From contig CANGEH010000143.1 of the NCBI GenBank assembly GCA_947452665.1, positions 1 to 5,974 of the forward strand: DNA of 5,974 nucleotides. The letters are read 5' to 3'. The notes under the pieces were generated by a model. That model was not told the origin of the DNA, did no database searches, and saw nothing but the letters and a program-made list of their open reading frames with translations. Of the stretch, positions 1 to 5,974 are shown piece by piece. Source of the DNA: Caulobacteraceae bacterium. GTDB taxonomy: Bacteria; Pseudomonadota; Alphaproteobacteria; Caulobacterales; Caulobacteraceae. A program made the position numbers and the translations under genes. Every line of letters begins with the position of its first letter. Position 1 is the stretch's first letter.

Positions 1-1070
1 CGCCCGCGCGCCGCATTGCTGCGCACTGTAACGCGAATTAAGCCCCGGTCCGTGAACTTGATCGCGTTGCCGATTAGATTAAGCAAGACCTGTTTTAGCC
101 TTAGACCATCAATCTCGATCACGTCCGGGACACCGGTGCCGACCTTGAGATCTAAACCGAGACCCTTGCGCTGAGCCTGATCGCTGAGGATTTCAAGCGA
201 GCCCTTGACCAGATCGACAAGGTGGGTGGGTCTGGCCGAAATGCTAAATTGCGCCGCCTCGAGCCGCGAAAAATCGAGCGTGTCATTGATGATGTTCAGC
301 ACCAATTCCCCGGCAGAAACACATCGCTCGGAAAATAGCCTGGCCTGATACGGCAGGTCGTTTCTTTGCGACAGCAACCGCGAAAAGCCCAATATGGCGG
401 TCAGGGGCGTTCTCAGTTCATGGCTCATATTGGCTAGGAACTCGCTCTTGGCCTGCCGCGCGTGTTCCGCCTCTTCCAGATTGCGCTTGGCATCATCTAA
501 GGCCGCATAAAGACCCAGTTCCGCCCGCCGTCGCCCCGCCGCATTGGCTAGCGCGTAGGTGAACAGGGCAATGACACAGATGAGTAGGGCGGTTAACTGC
601 TCGGGCGGCACCCGCACCGTGTCCCAAACTGCACCCAGCACTGCAATAACGAACAGGGATAAGACCGAGGCTATGCCAACCTTGGGCGACTTGGAAAACC
701 GGTTGGCGCTGGAAATGATCACCCAGCCGGCCATACAGACGCCGGTAAGGATGCAGGTCTGTCCCTGATGCACAACCAGGGCAAAAGGAATGGTCAGGTA
801 TAGGGTATTGAATAAAAAGCTCTCAATCGCCTGGGCATTTTCGCCTTTATTGATAAAATTCAATTTTTTATAGACGCCGACCGCGTCATAGCGGACCACG
901 ATCACCCAATAGAAAACACCAATGCCCCACAGAAGCGTATAGTTTAGTGGAATCCAGATAGACGCCAAAATCGAAAAAATTGGCGTTGTGATGATGAGAT
1001 ATCGAAAATCATCATCTTTTTTCCACAAGGCTTTTTTCAAGGCATGAAGAACCAATGGCGACCATTCCAT
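1..1070 (-). CDS. Membrane-bound sensor histidine kinase, C-terminus cut by the window edge
   Basis: This is the N-terminal 356 or so residues of a two-component sensor histidine kinase that would autophosphorylate on histidine and pass the phosphate to a response regulator. Residues 1-23 are a basic cytoplasmic head. About six hydrophobic helices follow (roughly 24-40, 42-59, 85-101, 106-122, 131-149 and 159-176). A charged helical linker (about 180-212) leads directly into the dimerisation/phosphoacceptor domain, whose H-box reads FLANMSHELRTPL with phospho-acceptor His217. The ATPase domain begins near 280 and shows the N-box NLIGNAIKFTD (key Asn335). The G1 and G2 boxes, and any receiver domain, lie beyond the left edge. 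No PAS or HAMP domain is evident between membrane and kinase parts. The ATG at 1070 is chosen because an in-frame TAA lies four codons upstream (TAA TTT ATA AAT ATG). No clear Shine-Dalgarno sequence precedes it. The signal sensed and the partner regulator are unknown. It may be a hybrid kinase; that cannot be seen here. Confidence 0.94.
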   Translation of the reverse strand, partial: MEWSPLVLHALKKALWKKDDDFRYLIITTPIFSILASIWIPLNYTLLWGIGVFYWVIVVRYDAVGVYKKLNFINKGENAQAIESFLFNTLYLTIPFALVVHQGQTCILTGVCMAGWVIISSANRFSKSPKVGIASVLSLFVIAVLGAVWDTVRVPPEQLTALLICVIALFTYALANAAGRRRAELGLYAALDDAKRNLEEAEHARQAKSEFLANMSHELRTPLTAILGFSRLLSQRNDLPYQARLFSERCVSAGELVLNIINDTLDFSRLEAAQFSISARPTHLVDLVKGSLEILSDQAQRKGLGLDLKVGTGVPDVIEIDGLRLKQVLLNLIGNAIKFTDRGLIRVTVRSNAARG

Positions 1071-1233
1071 ATTTATAAATTAATTCAATTGATTATGGAT
1101 TTTTCCTGCTCACCCCCAATCCTCACCCCTCGGCACCCTCACGATAGGCACTCATTTTTCGATATCTTTATTTATCAATCCAATAACAGGCGACCGAATT
1201 TGAAAATAACTAAGCGCAAAAACATAGTTTTTA
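1071..1233. other. AT-rich intergenic region between glnE and the kinase gene
   Basis: This 163-bp gap separates the glnE stop from the kinase start and is far richer in A and T than the genes on either side, except for a C-rich (plus strand) patch at about 1109-1142. It presumably holds the kinase promoter, but I could not find a convincing -35/-10 pair. TATAAA lies directly before the kinase ATG without a fitting -35 at 17 bp. Other visible structure: a 10-bp direct repeat TTTATCAATC at 1171-1180 and 1230-1239, the palindrome TCAATTGA at 1085-1092, and a short dyad AAAAAC-ATA-GTTTTT at 1218-1232 just after glnE. The last is all A/T apart from one pair and is a poor terminator candidate. No small gene is supported here. 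Confidence 0.6.
1109..1142 (-). promoter_or_regulatory. G-rich direct repeats upstream of the kinase, possible operator
   Basis: On the minus strand two exact GGGGTGAG octamers (plus-strand CTCACCCC at 1109-1116 and 1122-1129) are spaced 13 bp start to start, and a third, partial GTGAGG copy lies at 1137-1142. They sit about 40-70 bp upstream of the kinase ATG in otherwise AT-rich DNA. Position and repetition would suit a regulator-binding site or a G-rich leader structure. No known operator is recognised, so the function is inference. Confidence 0.3.
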
Positions 1234-4176
1234 TCAATCACTATTTATAATTTGTTCGGACTTTTTGCCCGATGCCGCGATGAGCTCGGCTGCCACCGCC
1301 TCAAACGCCTTACGCCCGGCCTTGCGCACCTTTAAAAGGCGCGGCATCAGGGCTGAGAACTGGCGAAGGCCCACAGACTTGGCCAAGAGGCTACGAAAGG
1401 CAGAAGGCTCTGCCGCTGGGCTTGCTCCATCAGCCAGAGCCAGTTTCAGCACCTGGCTAACGTCCTGCAACACAATCCAGGCCTGTTCCAGATCGGTAAT
1501 CCGCGCGGGATTGACTAGGCCGCTCGCCTTGAACGCCGCCAAGGCCTCAGACGTATTGGCCGCCAAGGGCCCGCCTTGGCTGGCAAACACAATCTGCAAG
1601 ATTTGGGCCGCAAACTCGATATCGACCAAGCCGCCCGAAGAGAGTTTGAGATCCCAATCGTCCTTGGGCGGCCGCTCGCGGGTCATCAGGGCGCGCATAT
1701 CGAGCATGTCGCGCACGGCCCTTGCCGGATCGCGCGGCTGGCGCAGGGCGGTCTCGATTGCGCCTTGGCACATTTGCGAAAAGTCCGGACTGGTCGCCCA
1801 GACGAGGCGCGCCCGGGTTAGGGCCAAGATTTCCCAGGTCTCGGCCTCACGCGCATAGTAGCCGTCAAAGGCCGCCCAACTAACCGCCACTGGCCCAGCC
1901 GTGCCCGAGGGGCGCAATTGCAGATCCACCTCATAAAGCTCGCCCTCGCCGGTCGGGGCCGAAAGCGCCGCGACCAGCCTTTGGGTAAAGCGCGCATAAA
2001 AGGTCTCTGCACCCCAGCCCTTGGTTTCAGACACCGTATCGGGACGATCGGCGCGATATAGCGTCATCAGGTCTAGGTCAGACTGGGCCGTCATTTCACC
2101 AGAGCCGCACTTGCCAAGCGCGATCACCGCCACCTGACCGGCAAAGGCCCCGCCTTGACGGGCGGTTTCAGCAAGGGCTGCAGGGGCCAGAGCGCCTATG
2201 GTCATATTGGCAAGTCCAGCAAAGGCCTGACCTGCCTCTGCAGCACTGGCCGCTCCGCTCATAACCTGGACGCCGATGCGAAAGGACTGTTCGCGGTGCA
2301 ATACCCGGGCGCGGTCCATAGCCGCCTCAAACCCTTCGGCGGCTGCGACCTGGGCGATAAAGCCTTGAACTTCAGCCAGAGCATCAAACGGCTCAAAAAA
2401 TGCGCGGTCCATGAGCGCGTCCAAAGCCGCTGGCCGCCGCGCCAAGGTTGCGGCCAGATGCGGCGCAAACGCCATGACCTGAACCAGCAGCTTTAACAGC
2501 TTGGGCTGAGCCAGCAGCAGGGACTGGATCTGGACACCAAGGCTTAAGCGCCCAAAAAAATCGCCAAACCGCAAAAAGGCTGCATCGGGCGCGCCGGTTG
2601 CTGTTGCGGCATCCAACAAGCGCGGCGCCAACTGGGTAAACAATTCGCGCCCCCGCTCGGTTCGGGTCGCAGCAATCTTGCCATGATGCCAAGATCGAAT
2701 GGTTGCTGCCACCTGAGCCGGGTTGGAAAAGCCCATACGGTTGAGGGTCGCCAAGGTTTCGGGATCATCCTCAACCCCGGTAAAGACCAGACTACCATAG
2801 GTGCTGGACAGGTCCTCGCCCTCGGCAAACAATTCCCCATAGCGCCGGTTCACGCCCTTGAGCAGGCGCGTTACCCGCGCATCAAACCGGCGCAGATCAC
2901 CCTCGCCAAACAGGTGCGCGACGCGGCGACGTTCGGCATCGGATTCAGGCAGTTTGTGGGTCTGCTCGTCATGGATCATCTGGACCCGGTGTTCGAGGCT
3001 GCGCAGGTCGCCATAGGCCGTCGTCAACTCCGCCGCCGTCTGGTCATTGACATGACCAGCACGGCTCAAGGCCGCCAAGGCCTCAAGCGTGCGGTTAGAT
3101 CTTAGGCTGGCATCGCGCCCGCCAAGGATCAGTTGCTGGGTCTGGACAAAAAACTCGATCTCGCGAATGCCGCCCCGGCCAAGTTTCAGATTGGCACCCT
3201 TGGCGGTCAGACGGTCATCGACCTTGTGAATATGGATCTGGCGCTTGATCGAGTGAATATCGGCAATGGCGGCAAAATCGAGATTTTTGCGCCAGATAAA
3301 ACCGTTTAGCTCGTCCAAAAACACCTTGGCTTGATCACGATCGCCAGCAACGGCGCGGGCCTTGATAAAGGCCGCCCGCTCCCAGTTCTGACCAAGGGTC
3401 TGGTAATAGTCCAGGGCCGCCGCGGCCGTCACGGCCGGTGGCGTGGCGCTAGGGTCTGGACGCAGGCGAAGGTCCACCCGAAACACATAACCATCGGCCG
3501 TGCGCTCTTGCAGCAATTGGGCAAGGCTGCGGGTTACACGCAAGGCCAGGGCTTGCGCATCCTGACCCTCAGCGACCGGAATAAGCTCTGGCTCGTAAAA
3601 TACCGAAATATCGATATCGCTGGAATAGTTCAGCTCATGCGCGCCGTGCTTGCCCATGGCGATGACGAATAGCCCTGGCACTGGCCCGGCTTCGGACGGT
3701 GCTTGTGCCAATAGCCGCCCCGCCGCCACCTCCTGGGCTGCGGCAATCGCCAAGGCGGCCTGGACGGCGCCGTCGGCAAAATCTGTGATCGCGCCCGTGA
3801 CCTGGTCCAGCCCCCAGACCCCGCCCAGATCGGCCAGACCAATAGTCAGATGCGCATCGGCCTTTAGTCCGCGCAGGGCCTTAGCCCCAGCCTCTGGCGT
3901 CAAGCTTGGGACCGCCGCGCAGGCCTTAAGGATCTCAGCCATCCGATCTTCGGAAGACACGCGCAAGATGGACCAAATCCGCTCGGGTGGACGCCGCATC
4001 AGGCCGCCCAAATAGGGCGATGCCGCCGCAATCGGGGCAAGGCTTGGCCACGCCGTTTCCAGAAGGTCCGCCCAACCGTCCTTGAGCGCCGCCTTGGCCA
4101 AGACCTCGCGCACGCGCTGCGCCGCTGCTGCGTCCAGCACAGGTCCGCAAGGGGCAAGATGGGTGGCCAAGCTCAT
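1234..4176 (-). CDS. glnE: Bifunctional glutamine synthetase adenylyltransferase / adenylyl-removing enzyme
   Basis: GlnE adds AMP to, and removes it from, a tyrosine of glutamine synthetase, switching nitrogen assimilation down or up in the cytoplasm. In the family the direction is set by PII protein and glutamine. The 980 residues hold both nucleotidyltransferase halves. The N-terminal adenylyl-removing domain has GKHGAHELNYSSDIDI (175-190; metal ligands Asp187 and Asp189 expected), VDLRLRP at 234-240 and GRGGIREIEFFVQ at 333-345. The C-terminal adenylyltransferase domain has GKCGSGEMTAQSDLDL (688-703; Asp700 and Asp702), VDLQLRP at 750-756 and SSGGLVDIEFAAQ at 846-858. All key acidic residues are present, so both activities should be intact. 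Length is close to the roughly 945-residue E. coli enzyme. The ATG at 4176 has only a weak GGGG ahead of it and lies in a hairpin (4154-4189). cobS ends 61 bp upstream. The last codons (SEQIINSD) are AT-rich, unlike the rest of the gene. Confidence 0.97.
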   Translation of the reverse strand: MSLATHLAPCGPVLDAAAAQRVREVLAKAALKDGWADLLETAWPSLAPIAAASPYLGGLMRRPPERIWSILRVSSEDRMAEILKACAAVPSLTPEAGAKALRGLKADAHLTIGLADLGGVWGLDQVTGAITDFADGAVQAALAIAAAQEVAAGRLLAQAPSEAGPVPGLFVIAMGKHGAHELNYSSDIDISVFYEPELIPVAEGQDAQALALRVTRSLAQLLQERTADGYVFRVDLRLRPDPSATPPAVTAAAALDYYQTLGQNWERAAFIKARAVAGDRDQAKVFLDELNGFIWRKNLDFAAIADIHSIKRQIHIHKVDDRLTAKGANLKLGRGGIREIEFFVQTQQLILGGRDASLRSNRTLEALAALSRAGHVNDQTAAELTTAYGDLRSLEHRVQMIHDEQTHKLPESDAERRRVAHLFGEGDLRRFDARVTRLLKGVNRRYGELFAEGEDLSSTYGSLVFTGVEDDPETLATLNRMGFSNPAQVAATIRSWHHGKIAATRTERGRELFTQLAPRLLDAATATGAPDAAFLRFGDFFGRLSLGVQIQSLLLAQPKLLKLLVQVMAFAPHLAATLARRPAALDALMDRAFFEPFDALAEVQGFIAQVAAAEGFEAAMDRARVLHREQSFRIGVQVMSGAASAAEAGQAFAGLANMTIGALAPAALAETARQGGAFAGQVAVIALGKCGSGEMTAQSDLDLMTLYRADRPDTVSETKGWGAETFYARFTQRLVAALSAPTGEGELYEVDLQLRPSGTAGPVAVSWAAFDGYYAREAETWEILALTRARLVWATSPDFSQMCQGAIETALRQPRDPARAVRDMLDMRALMTRERPPKDDWDLKLSSGGLVDIEFAAQILQIVFASQGGPLAANTSEALAAFKASGLVNPARITDLEQAWIVLQDVSQVLKLALADGASPAAEPSAFRSLLAKSVGLRQFSALMPRLLKVRKAGRKAFEAVAAELIAASGKKSEQIINSD

Positions 4177-4189
4177 GGCCCCATCTTGC
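4154..4189 (-). promoter_or_regulatory. Hairpin enclosing the glnE start codon
   Basis: The inverted repeat GCAAGATGGG (4154-4163) / CCCATCTTGC (4180-4189) is perfect over 10 bp. After a 2-nt bulge it continues as GCC (4166-4168) / GGC (4177-4179). In the glnE mRNA the eight-base loop AUGAGCUU begins exactly with the start codon, and the G-run that would serve as ribosome binding site lies in the 5' arm. Folding would hide the ribosome site, so control of glnE translation is plausible. The structure is seen; the function is inferred. Confidence 0.45.
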
Positions 4190-4201
4190 GCGCAATTGCC
4201 T

Positions 4202-4232
4202 AAAACAAAAGGCCTTTAGTTTGAACGGCCTA
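4202..4232 (-). terminator. Possible weak intrinsic terminator after cobS
   Basis: Read on the minus strand just past the cobS stop, AGGCC (4231-4227) can pair with GGCCT (4214-4210) across a 12-nt loop, and the T-rich run TTTTGTTTT follows at once. The stem is only about 5 bp, so termination would be weak or partial, and read-through into glnE is likely. Confidence 0.35.
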
Positions 4233-4237
4233 TCGGC

Positions 4238-5242
4238 CTAGGCCACCTTTACCCGGGCGGCACTTTCCGGCAGGTCCTGGCCAAAGGCGCGCTGGAAGAA
4301 TTCGGCCACCGTGGCCCGCTCCAGCTCATCGCACTTGTTCAGGAAGGTCAGCCGGAAGGACAAGGCCAGATCTCCGCCAAAAATCTCGGCATTCTGGGCC
4401 CAGGTAATGACCGTGCGCGGGCTCATGACGGTTGAGATATCGCCATTCATAAAGGCATTGCGCGTCATATCCGCGACCCGGACCATGGCCGCGATCGTGC
4501 GGCGGCCTTCGGGTGTGTCATAGGACGGGGACTTGGCGGTCACAATGTCGGCTTCGACGTCATGGGCCAGATAGTTCAAGGTGGTGACGATCGACCAGCG
4601 GTCCATCTGGCCCTGATTGATCTGTTGGGTGCCGTGATAAAGGCCGGACGTATCGCCCAACCCGATCGTATTGGTGGTGGCAAACAGGCGGAAATAGGGG
4701 TTTGGCTTGATCACCCGGTTCTGGTCGAGCAGGGTTAGCTTGCCCTGCACTTCCAGCACGCGCTGAATGACGAACATTACATCAGGTCGGCCCGCATCAT
4801 ATTCGTCAAACACCAGCGCGATGGGCCGTTGCAGGGCCCAGGGCAGCATGCCTTCGCGAAACTCGGTAACCTGTTTGCCGTCTTTGAGGACAATCGCGTC
4901 CTTGCCGACCAGGTCGATCCGGCTGATATGGCTGTCAAGATTGATCCGCACCAGGGGCCAGTTCAGGCGCGCGGCAATTTGTTCGATATGGGTCGACTTG
5001 CCCGTACCGTGATAGCCCTGAACCATGACCCGGCGATCATGCGCAAAGCCTGCACAGACGGCCAGTGTGGTCTGGGGGTCAAATTTATAGGTGGGATCGA
5101 TCTCCGGCACATGCGCATCGGGGGTCGAAAAGGCCGGGACCATCATGTCGCTATCAACACCAAACGTCTCACGCACGGAAACCATGCGGTCTGGTTTGGC
5201 AAGCAAAAGGGTGTCGGCGGAGGGGTCGATCAGGTTTGTCAT
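4238..5242 (-). CDS. cobS: Cobaltochelatase ATPase subunit CobS
   Basis: CobS is the AAA+ motor subunit of the CobN-CobS-CobT cobaltochelatase, which uses ATP to insert cobalt into hydrogenobyrinic acid a,c-diamide in the aerobic (late cobalt) route to cobalamin. The 334 residues begin with a CobS-type N-terminal region (VSVRETFGVD at 21-30, HVPEIDP at 44-50). Walker A follows as GYHGTGKST (76-84) and Walker B as IALVFDEYD (141-149; Asp146, Glu147). Sensor 1 is in FATTN (Asn191), a candidate arginine finger is in GQMDRW (Arg215), and a sensor-2-like MSPRTVITWA lies at 273-282. Length and motif order match alphaproteobacterial CobS and separate it from general MoxR ATPases. The ATG at 5242 fits family N-termini, though no strong Shine-Dalgarno is visible; ATG at codon 20 would cut into the conserved start. 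cobT, commonly adjacent, is not downstream: glnE follows after 61 bp. Confidence 0.95.
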   Translation of the reverse strand: MTNLIDPSADTLLLAKPDRMVSVRETFGVDSDMMVPAFSTPDAHVPEIDPTYKFDPQTTLAVCAGFAHDRRVMVQGYHGTGKSTHIEQIAARLNWPLVRINLDSHISRIDLVGKDAIVLKDGKQVTEFREGMLPWALQRPIALVFDEYDAGRPDVMFVIQRVLEVQGKLTLLDQNRVIKPNPYFRLFATTNTIGLGDTSGLYHGTQQINQGQMDRWSIVTTLNYLAHDVEADIVTAKSPSYDTPEGRRTIAAMVRVADMTRNAFMNGDISTVMSPRTVITWAQNAEIFGGDLALSFRLTFLNKCDELERATVAEFFQRAFGQDLPESAARVKVA

Positions 5243-5303
5243 GTCTAATCAGTTATCGCGTTATCAGCGTTTAGCAAACCGTATGGACGGAAAAATTTGC
5301 CAT
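5243..5303 (-). promoter_or_regulatory. Probable cobS leader/promoter region with short direct repeats
   Basis: Between the candidate hydrolase terminator and the cobS start lie about 60 bp that probably carry the cobS promoter. On the minus strand GATAAC occurs twice, 8 bp apart (plus-strand GTTATC at 5252-5257 and 5260-5265), and CTGAT flanks both sides. No consensus -35/-10 pair with good spacing is clear, and no cobalamin riboswitch would fit in or is visible in this short leader. Confidence 0.25.
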
Positions 5304-5330
5304 GCCCTAGGGTCAGGCTTGGCCTAGGGC
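5290..5330 (-). terminator. Candidate hairpin terminator at the hydrolase stop codon
   Basis: On the minus strand GCCCTAGG (5330-5323) can pair with CCTAGGGC (5311-5304), an 8-bp GC-rich stem with an 11-nt loop; the hydrolase TAG stop lies inside the first arm. A T run (minus strand TTTTT, 5295-5291) follows but about 8 nt beyond the stem, which is looser than a classic intrinsic terminator. Confidence 0.4.
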
Positions 5331-5974
5331 TTGACCACCAAGCCTTCAAGCCAGGTCACGACGGCGGCCTGCAGGGCGATACGGTGGTCCGACCAGCTGT
5401 GATCTGTGGCGACATGCAGGGTCTTGATCTGCTTGCCGCCCCCATCCTTGATGGCCTTGGCCAAGGCGTCGGACTGATCGGCCAGGCCATCATCTGAGGT
5501 CAGGACAAAGAGCGGTGTCTGGCCAAGGCCCGGCGCGGCCTTAGCAAAGGTCCAGCCCTCACCGTTCTTGATCAATTCATCGGCCATGCTGCCCGGCGTG
5601 ACATCGGCCAGACTTTCCATGTCTTGCGACATTTCCTGCACCAGGGCCGGGCGTGGCAGACCTAGGCCAATCGTGCCCATATCGCCGGCCGAAATCATCA
5701 CAGCGCCCAGAAGGCCATGGTCTTTGGACGCTGTATGCGCCACCACCCAGCCGCCCATACTGTGGCCGCCAATGACAATCTTGGCCGGATCAATCCCTAA
5801 GGCCTTGGCATTGGCCGGGTCGCGCAGATAGGCCAGCACCGCCTTTGCGTCTTCCAGATTATTGGCAAAGCGGTAGGATCCAGGACTGCCCCAAGAGCCG
5901 CGATAATTCACCGCCACCGCCGTCCATCCGGCCCGGCGCACAGCCTGAACCAGATCGAGATTCTTTTCATTGCC
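5324..5974 (-). CDS. Alpha/beta hydrolase (esterase/peptidase-like), N-terminus outside the window
   Basis: The visible 216 residues are the C-terminal part of an alpha/beta-hydrolase fold protein. The frame stays open to the right edge with no ATG, so the start lies outside; a GTG at 5941 is internal to a conserved strand (AVRRAGWTAVAVNYRG) and is not the start. The nucleophile elbow is GGHSMGG, with catalytic Ser at visible residue 72. A likely acid is in LTSDDGLADQSD (Asp161 or Asp162), and the catalytic His is probably the first of TDHSWSDHR (His192; His197 is the alternative). The helix before the elbow (NNLEDAKAVLAYLR) resembles the arrangement in prolyl-oligopeptidase and dienelactone-hydrolase-like families. 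The oxyanion-hole strand and any signal peptide would lie upstream, so cell location is unknown. Substrate cannot be told. It precedes cobS by 81 bp with a candidate terminator between, so a shared role is not implied. Confidence 0.87.
   Translation of the reverse strand, partial: GNEKNLDLVQAVRRAGWTAVAVNYRGSWGSPGSYRFANNLEDAKAVLAYLRDPANAKALGIDPAKIVIGGHSMGGWVVAHTASKDHGLLGAVMISAGDMGTIGLGLPRPALVQEMSQDMESLADVTPGSMADELIKNGEGWTFAKAAPGLGQTPLFVLTSDDGLADQSDALAKAIKDGGGKQIKTLHVATDHSWSDHRIALQAAVVTWLEGLVVKP

Noticed and set aside
1218..1232. Dyad AAAAAC-ATA-GTTTTT after glnE as an intrinsic terminator
   Set aside because: The stem is almost all A/T with a 3-nt loop and no separate U-tract after a GC stem; too weak to call.
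1044..1250. Plus-strand reading frame of 68 codons spanning the gap between the kinase and glnE
   Set aside because: It overlaps both flanking genes, has no good ribosome site, and its translation looks like read-through of AT-rich non-coding DNA with no recognisable domain.
2554..2560. Run of seven A (seven T in the glnE sense strand) as a programmed frameshift or sequencing error site
   Set aside because: The frame continues unbroken through it with conserved GlnE residues on both sides, and no alternative product is suggested.
2683..3105. Plus-strand frame of 140 codons inside glnE
   Set aside because: It is wholly antisense to strongly conserved GlnE sequence; long antisense frames are expected in GC-rich genes and no domain is recognisable.
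4829..5248. Plus-strand frame of 139 codons opposite cobS
   Set aside because: It is antisense to the conserved ATPase core and ends near the cobS start simply because of codon bias; no independent support.
5939..5941. GTG as the start codon of the alpha/beta hydrolase
   Set aside because: The frame stays open to the window edge and the residues just before and after fit the conserved fold, so the true start lies outside the window.

Overview
The window looks like chromosomal DNA of an alphaproteobacterium. It carries a CobS-type cobaltochelatase ATPase of the aerobic B12 pathway and a full-length bifunctional GlnE, both with strong family signatures, in moderately GC-rich coding sequence. 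Lineage below class cannot be fixed from this window; Caulobacterales- or Rhodospirillales-like is only a guess.

All four genes lie on the minus strand, so transcription runs from the right edge to the left. In that order they are: (1) an alpha/beta hydrolase cut off at its N-terminus by the right edge (5974 to 5324); (2) cobS (5242 to 4238); (3) glnE (4176 to 1234); (4) a membrane-anchored sensor histidine kinase cut off at its C-terminus by the left edge (1070 to 1). Gaps between genes are short (81, 61 and 163 bp). There is no tRNA, rRNA, CRISPR array, insertion sequence or phage gene in view. The long plus-strand reading frames are shadows of these four genes.

The genes do not form an obvious pathway. 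CobS powers cobalt insertion in B12 synthesis, GlnE tunes glutamine synthetase by adenylylation, the kinase senses an unknown signal, and the hydrolase is of unknown substrate. Candidate hairpin terminators after the hydrolase and after cobS suggest partly separate transcription units. cobT, the usual partner next to cobS, is not downstream of it here.

The most notable non-coding signals are a near-perfect hairpin centred on the glnE start codon, which would fold the initiation region of its mRNA, and the AT-rich 163-bp gap before the kinase, which contains a G-rich patch with two GGGGTGAG direct repeats. I saw no clear evidence of a previously undescribed multi-gene system; the window is mostly ordinary core-genome content.
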